Source: Rhodocollybia butyracea
Taxonomy: Eukaryota; Basidiomycota; Agaricomycetes; Agaricales; Omphalotaceae
Length of the DNA stretch: 64,000 bases
Reading direction: 5' to 3'
Assembly: GCA_015501585.1 (NCBI GenBank)
Contig: JADNRY010000005.1
Span: 62,001 to 126,000, forward strand
Part shown: positions 60,508 to 64,000 of the stretch, in pieces
Numbering within the stretch: the first letter of the stretch is position 1
Layout of the letters: every line of letters starts with the position of its first letter
Position numbers and translations under genes: made by a program
Notes under the pieces: model-generated
The model's input: the letters and a program-made list of their open reading frames with translations, nothing else
Databases searched by the model: none
What the model was told of the DNA's origin: nothing

Positions 60508-62429
60508 TCATGATCCTCGAAACGAAGCAGCAGACATCCCTCGTTTATGGCCAGCAGTGAGGGCTTCAATACCTGGCAAAGGCTTGGCTATAGAATGAAA
60601 CGCCATCCTTCGTCCAGCAGTGGGTGTACTGACACTGTCTTCAGCAGGTAGCTTAGGTTCAGGAGGTTCAGGAAATTGAGCATACTGGCTCGGAGGTCCA
60701 GTGAAGCCTCCGGGCTGCTCATGCACAAGGCCATTGCTTAGGGGTGAGTTGGAGATCGATGACGAACGTGTTAATGTCTGATGGGGACGCCATGGCTTGG
60801 ACGATGGGCTTGGCCCTGTGCCAGAGCGCATTCTATGTTCAGGTTGCTCGGGTGTAGGTGAAAGAGGGGGATCGTGCGACCGTAGATGGGACGCGGATAT
60901 TGAAGGTCGTAGCCGTTTTGGAGTAGTGGAACCACTCGAAGGAAACCCGAGTGATACCAGGCTATCTCCGTTTGCTGAAGGTCCGGTCGAGGAGGGATGT
61001 GACCCATTCATCGATTTGTTATCTGTCGATGAGCTTTCACTTCGATTCCGCCTCATGTACTTTTCCATTGCATCAGCATCTCGCTCTCTAACCCGAGAAG
61101 CTAACTGGGATAGTGCAGAAGAGGGGTTGGCGGGAGGATTTAACTGGCCTGGAAACGTCGCACTAGCAGAGGCCGTGTGGCCCATGACTAGTGGAGGATG
61201 GTACAAGGAGCTTGCCGACGGCTGGGAAGGTGATGAAGAGGTAGATAACGATGAATGACTATGAGGAGCCACCAAGCCATTTTCATACTCTCCGCTGTCA
61301 GAGGTGTTGGTCGTACGGCTAGTACCGGACCCACTACGCATCCGCTGACTAGGGGAATCCCTAGTTCGTATTTCGGAGTGTAGATTTGGTGTTACTATCC
61401 CCATTTCACTCCCTCGATTTGCAGCCTGAGCGAATATGGCCCGACGTGACTTTTTATTTAGTTCAAACTGCAAACGGGCAGAATCTTGTAGAGTATCTCG
61501 GGTGTTGTATCTGTTTTCGAGTTAAGGGTAGCGTTTTAGGTAAACTTTGGCACAAGCTCACGAATAAGCATAATCAGAAGCCGTAAAGCCCTCGTCGTTC
61601 CGAGCAGAATATTGACATCCTCGTTCTATAAGCAATTGAATGATCTAAGGAGCAAATAAGAAACATGAAAGGTAGAGCGATGCGGAACTCACAGGAATAT
61701 GTCCCCAGGCGCTGGCACTAAATTTTTGAGGAAAATCAACTGGAAATCTACTGAAAAGAATGCAGCCTACTAGTGCAAAGGTGTGTTACCCTGATTATCT
61801 GATAAGTTGAAATCTGCTCCGAGATCACATAACATCTGTTTAAAAGCGTCGGTATTATATTCTGACTAAAGGAAGAGTTGAAACGTACTCTAACAAGTTC
61901 TTCGTTCCCTTTCAGCGCAGCAGCATGCAATGGTGTTTTTCCATGAATATTTGTCCAGTCCAACGTCTTCGGGCACCGTTCATAGTATAAAGTGGCCATG
62001 CGCAATGCAGCTCTGTGATTATCACCATTGCTGGATAAGGGAGTGTGAGGATCACCCAGGGCGCCACGTTGATCAGCTAGGAGCATAAGGATAGTGTTGT
62101 TCTCAACATCCTAGCTATATCTGTAAGATATACCGTCACTACACCGGTGTAGTATGACTACCCACCCTGCTGCATTCGTAATCATCGTGGCCATTTTGCA
62201 ATAGAAACTCAAAGGTTTCTTCGTTTCCCTGTACTGCTGCCCAAGCCAGCGAAGTATAGCGTTGATAACTTGGATCGGGATTCCGCTGGTCAGTTCTTTG
62301 TACGAGTCTCTTGACAAGGAAGAGATTATTCTCTAGAACGGAAGAGCTGTGAGCTGGAGCCCTGATAATAATGAGAGCGTTACCTTTGACTGCTCTGCGA
62401 AGACGAGCTGTAGGGTCTTTTTCGGCCAT
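60508..62429 (-). CDS. AVO2: Ankyrin-repeat protein, Avo2-like TORC2 subunit candidate
   Basis: Resembles yeast Avo2, a TORC2 component. The start MAEKDPTARLRRAVKENNLF with LVKRLVQR matches the Avo2 N-terminus closely. Ankyrin units are YTSLAWAAVQGNEETFEFLL, GKTPLHAAALKGNEELVRML with CDLGADFNLSDNQGNTPLH, and a third at ASAWGHIPIIQLLIERGCQY. A helix (ARLQFELNKKSRRAIFAQAA) links to a ~300-residue Ser/Pro-rich tail with many possible phosphorylation sites. The C-terminus is AGHKRGMSAASFRGS. The intron after RRAVK and four others keep frame. TORC2 membership is inferred from similarity. It shares a 109-bp divergent promoter with STEEP1. Confidence 0.78.
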
Positions 62430-62538
62430 ACGAGGATGATGAGCGCGAGGAGAAAGAAGTAAATGAAAAAGTAAATGAACAGAATACGGTGTCTGATGTG
62501 GCAGTGACTTGTGGGCGTTCCGGTCTTTTCTTTCTTCC
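62430..62538. promoter_or_regulatory. Short divergent promoter AVO2 / STEEP1
   Basis: 109 bp between start codons. AAAGTAAATGAAAAAGTAAA near 62456 is an A-rich stretch. No known motif was assigned. Confidence 0.55.
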
Positions 62539-63178
62539 ATGCCAAAAGTCGTTTCGAGATCTGCCGTCTCATCTTCAACGAATGGTAAACTATACGCGAT
62601 TCTCTATGTTCTTGTTCTAACTTATTCACTTTAGCCCAGCTAACTGCTTCCTCGGCAGCCGCCCTTTGTGTTTATTGTAAGTATGTTGGTTTCTACGCCT
62701 TTTTCTTCCAGGAAACATCAGTTGATTATCATCAGACTGTATCTGCGGCGAGTTCATCGTATGTTTGCTTTTTTGTGTTTCGCTCCCAGTGTGACATTGG
62801 CATTCTAGCTCGTAATTGACAAGAATCTCAATGCTCTTCCGCGGCGTCACTCAGACAAGGCTACCATTGTCCGATGTCAAGACAGTGAATCCGCAGCTGC
62901 ACGCGTTTTCAAGCTAAACGCGGCTGAAGGAGAATCCGTTCTCATAGAAAGGTACTTATTACACCCGTGATGCTTCTGAATCTTTCTGATATCTTGTTTG
63001 GATTAGAAACGGTGGCCATGAGCGTCAGTACAGGTTTTCTTGCCCTCGATGTACACTTCCAGTATGTTACCAATCGACCCCTCCACCCGCAAAATCGGGT
63101 CCTTTCCTTTACATACTTGCAGGTGCTCTAAGCCAGACGCAAGGTGCTCTTCCACAAGGCGCTCTCGATGATGATTAG
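62539..63178 (+). CDS. STEEP1: STEEP1/CXorf56 (UPF0428) homologue
   Basis: UPF0428 family; human STEEP1 helps STING leave the ER, while the fungal role is not established. Spliced exons read MPKVVSRSAVSSSTNAQLTA, SSAAALCVYYCICGEFILVI, DKNLNALPRRHSDKATIV, then FKLNAAEGESVLIERNGGHE with RQYRFSCPRCTLPVCYQSTP. The Cys pairs (CICG and CPRC...CY) fit the family's zinc-like site. The protein ends TQGALPQGALDDD after about 145 residues, shorter than the human protein, which has a C-terminal coiled tail. Five exons are inferred, all in frame. The start is confirmed by MPKVVSRS, identical to the human N-terminus. Confidence 0.85.
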
Positions 63179-64000
63179 TATAGGTAAATTGTAATATGTT
63201 CTGCCACCTATGTATATATATATTCGACAACAGCGCTCAGTGTATGTGGGTTGGCAAATCTTAAACTTAAATATATAACGACGCTCACTGCTGAATCAAA
63301 CAAAACACATCACACCAGTGGGACCTACTTAGGTACATGGACTGTTGAATTTAGCAAAGCGATGCTAGGAAAGGCGGTACGAAAAGACAGATGTATATTA
63401 TTAAGCGGCCAATGAGCAGGTATTAGATAAATCCAGTCCACCATGGGTTCAGAGATCTGACCACGCTATGTGAGCAGCCTTAAAAAAAAGAGAATTAACC
63501 TCGACGTTTGAAAGGAGAATAAACAAAAGGAAAAGAAAGAGAGGCTCAGATACCGTTGTAGGGTAAATACACGATGAAGCAAGGTTAGTAAGACCTGGCG
63601 CTCCGTTCATACAGTGTGAATAAAGTTGTAATCTTTGCCAAGGAAGATGTGGAAAGAGAAATGAAAGAAAAATGAAAAAAAAAAAGGCTCACCAGCGAGA
63701 AATTCATGGTGAAGAGAGAAGTGACGAAAAAAAAAAAACTTTATAGGTTCGCGGTTCCGGCCCGGAAGACAGCTGCAATTCAGAGAGATTCAAAAAAAAT
63801 GTGTCAACTATCGTACAAAGCCAGGATAAAGTACAAGAGTCCAATGACGAAGTCTGCGAAATACATCGGATGAGTTGGTAGATAAGTATGCATTGACTAG
63901 CAGGGATTGAATGTCCGTCAAAACCCAACGACGAGATACATGGAGGACGAAAGCGAGAAACAGCATATGTGGGGTATAGTTATCGTAATAAACCAACAAC
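63179..64000. other. Right-edge region, mostly non-coding; possible terminal exon of an off-window minus-strand gene
   Basis: Contains many A/T homopolymers (63670-63740) and no complete gene. On the minus strand near 63805-63870 the frame PMYFADFVIGLLYFILALYD plus a stop resembles a terminal membrane-helix exon. The preceding exon would lie outside the window or beyond an intron. This is a weak call. Confidence 0.3.

Overview
This window is nuclear DNA of a filamentous basidiomycete, most likely an Agaricomycete. Genes are dense, lie on both strands, and carry many short GT-AG introns of about 45-65 bp. Protein matches are fungal throughout, including an H3-like CENP-A, Zn2Cys6 and Fungal_trans regulators, a DUF2985 membrane protein, an Avo2-like ankyrin protein and a CE16-type esterase. 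No rRNA, tRNA, CRISPR array or bacterial-type operon was seen.

Layout. 15-940: a Mutator-like foldback element with about 254-bp inverted repeats and a 9-bp target duplication. 1.0-13.2 kb: genome maintenance and housekeeping genes: RTF2, an SDT1-like nucleotidase, ribosomal protein eL6, COX18, centromeric histone CENP-A, a Gfd2-like exonuclease-fold protein, a Tma17-like chaperone, a PHAF1-like gene with many frameshifts, and DPB2. 13.7-15.1 kb: secreted GDSL/CE16 esterase. 15.8-25.2 kb: giant FMP27/Hobbit lipid-transfer protein. 25.3-28.9 kb: DUF2985 membrane protein and a Ran1-like kinase. 30.7-32.5 kb: xylitol/sorbitol dehydrogenase. 33.3-42.1 kb: an unrecognised acidic protein, MEF2, STE14, ribosomal protein uL6 and PCF11. 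42.1-44.6 kb: no convincing intact gene. 44.6-45.85 kb: a Helentron-like element. 45.9-50.6 kb: SRP68 and cytosolic PheRS beta. 51.2-56.2 kb: a Zn2Cys6 regulator and mitochondrial ribosomal protein mL44. 56.4-57.44 kb: a second Helentron-like copy with a 271-codon ORF. 57.5-63.2 kb: a sucrose/alpha-glucoside-type transporter, an AVO2-like TORC2 candidate and STEEP1.

The genes are mostly unrelated core functions: replication (RTF2, DPB2), centromere (CENP-A), translation (eL6, uL6, PheRS beta), mitochondrial gene expression and assembly (MEF2, mL44, COX18), mRNA 3'-end formation (PCF11), protein targeting and modification (SRP68, STE14) and TORC2 signalling (AVO2). Several divergent pairs share 99-170 bp promoters. 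All three mobile elements end within 180 bp of a start codon (RTF2, SRP68, mL44).

The most notable points are the two Helentron-like elements (subterminal inverted repeats plus a conserved 3' hairpin with divergent loops), a CENP-A whose N-tail carries the canonical H3 [13 protein letters not shown] segment, and single-base frameshifts in several otherwise conserved genes. The frameshifts may be base-call errors or, in the PHAF1-like gene, real decay. Exon boundaries were inferred by eye from splice consensus and reading frame, so small errors in exon ends are possible.
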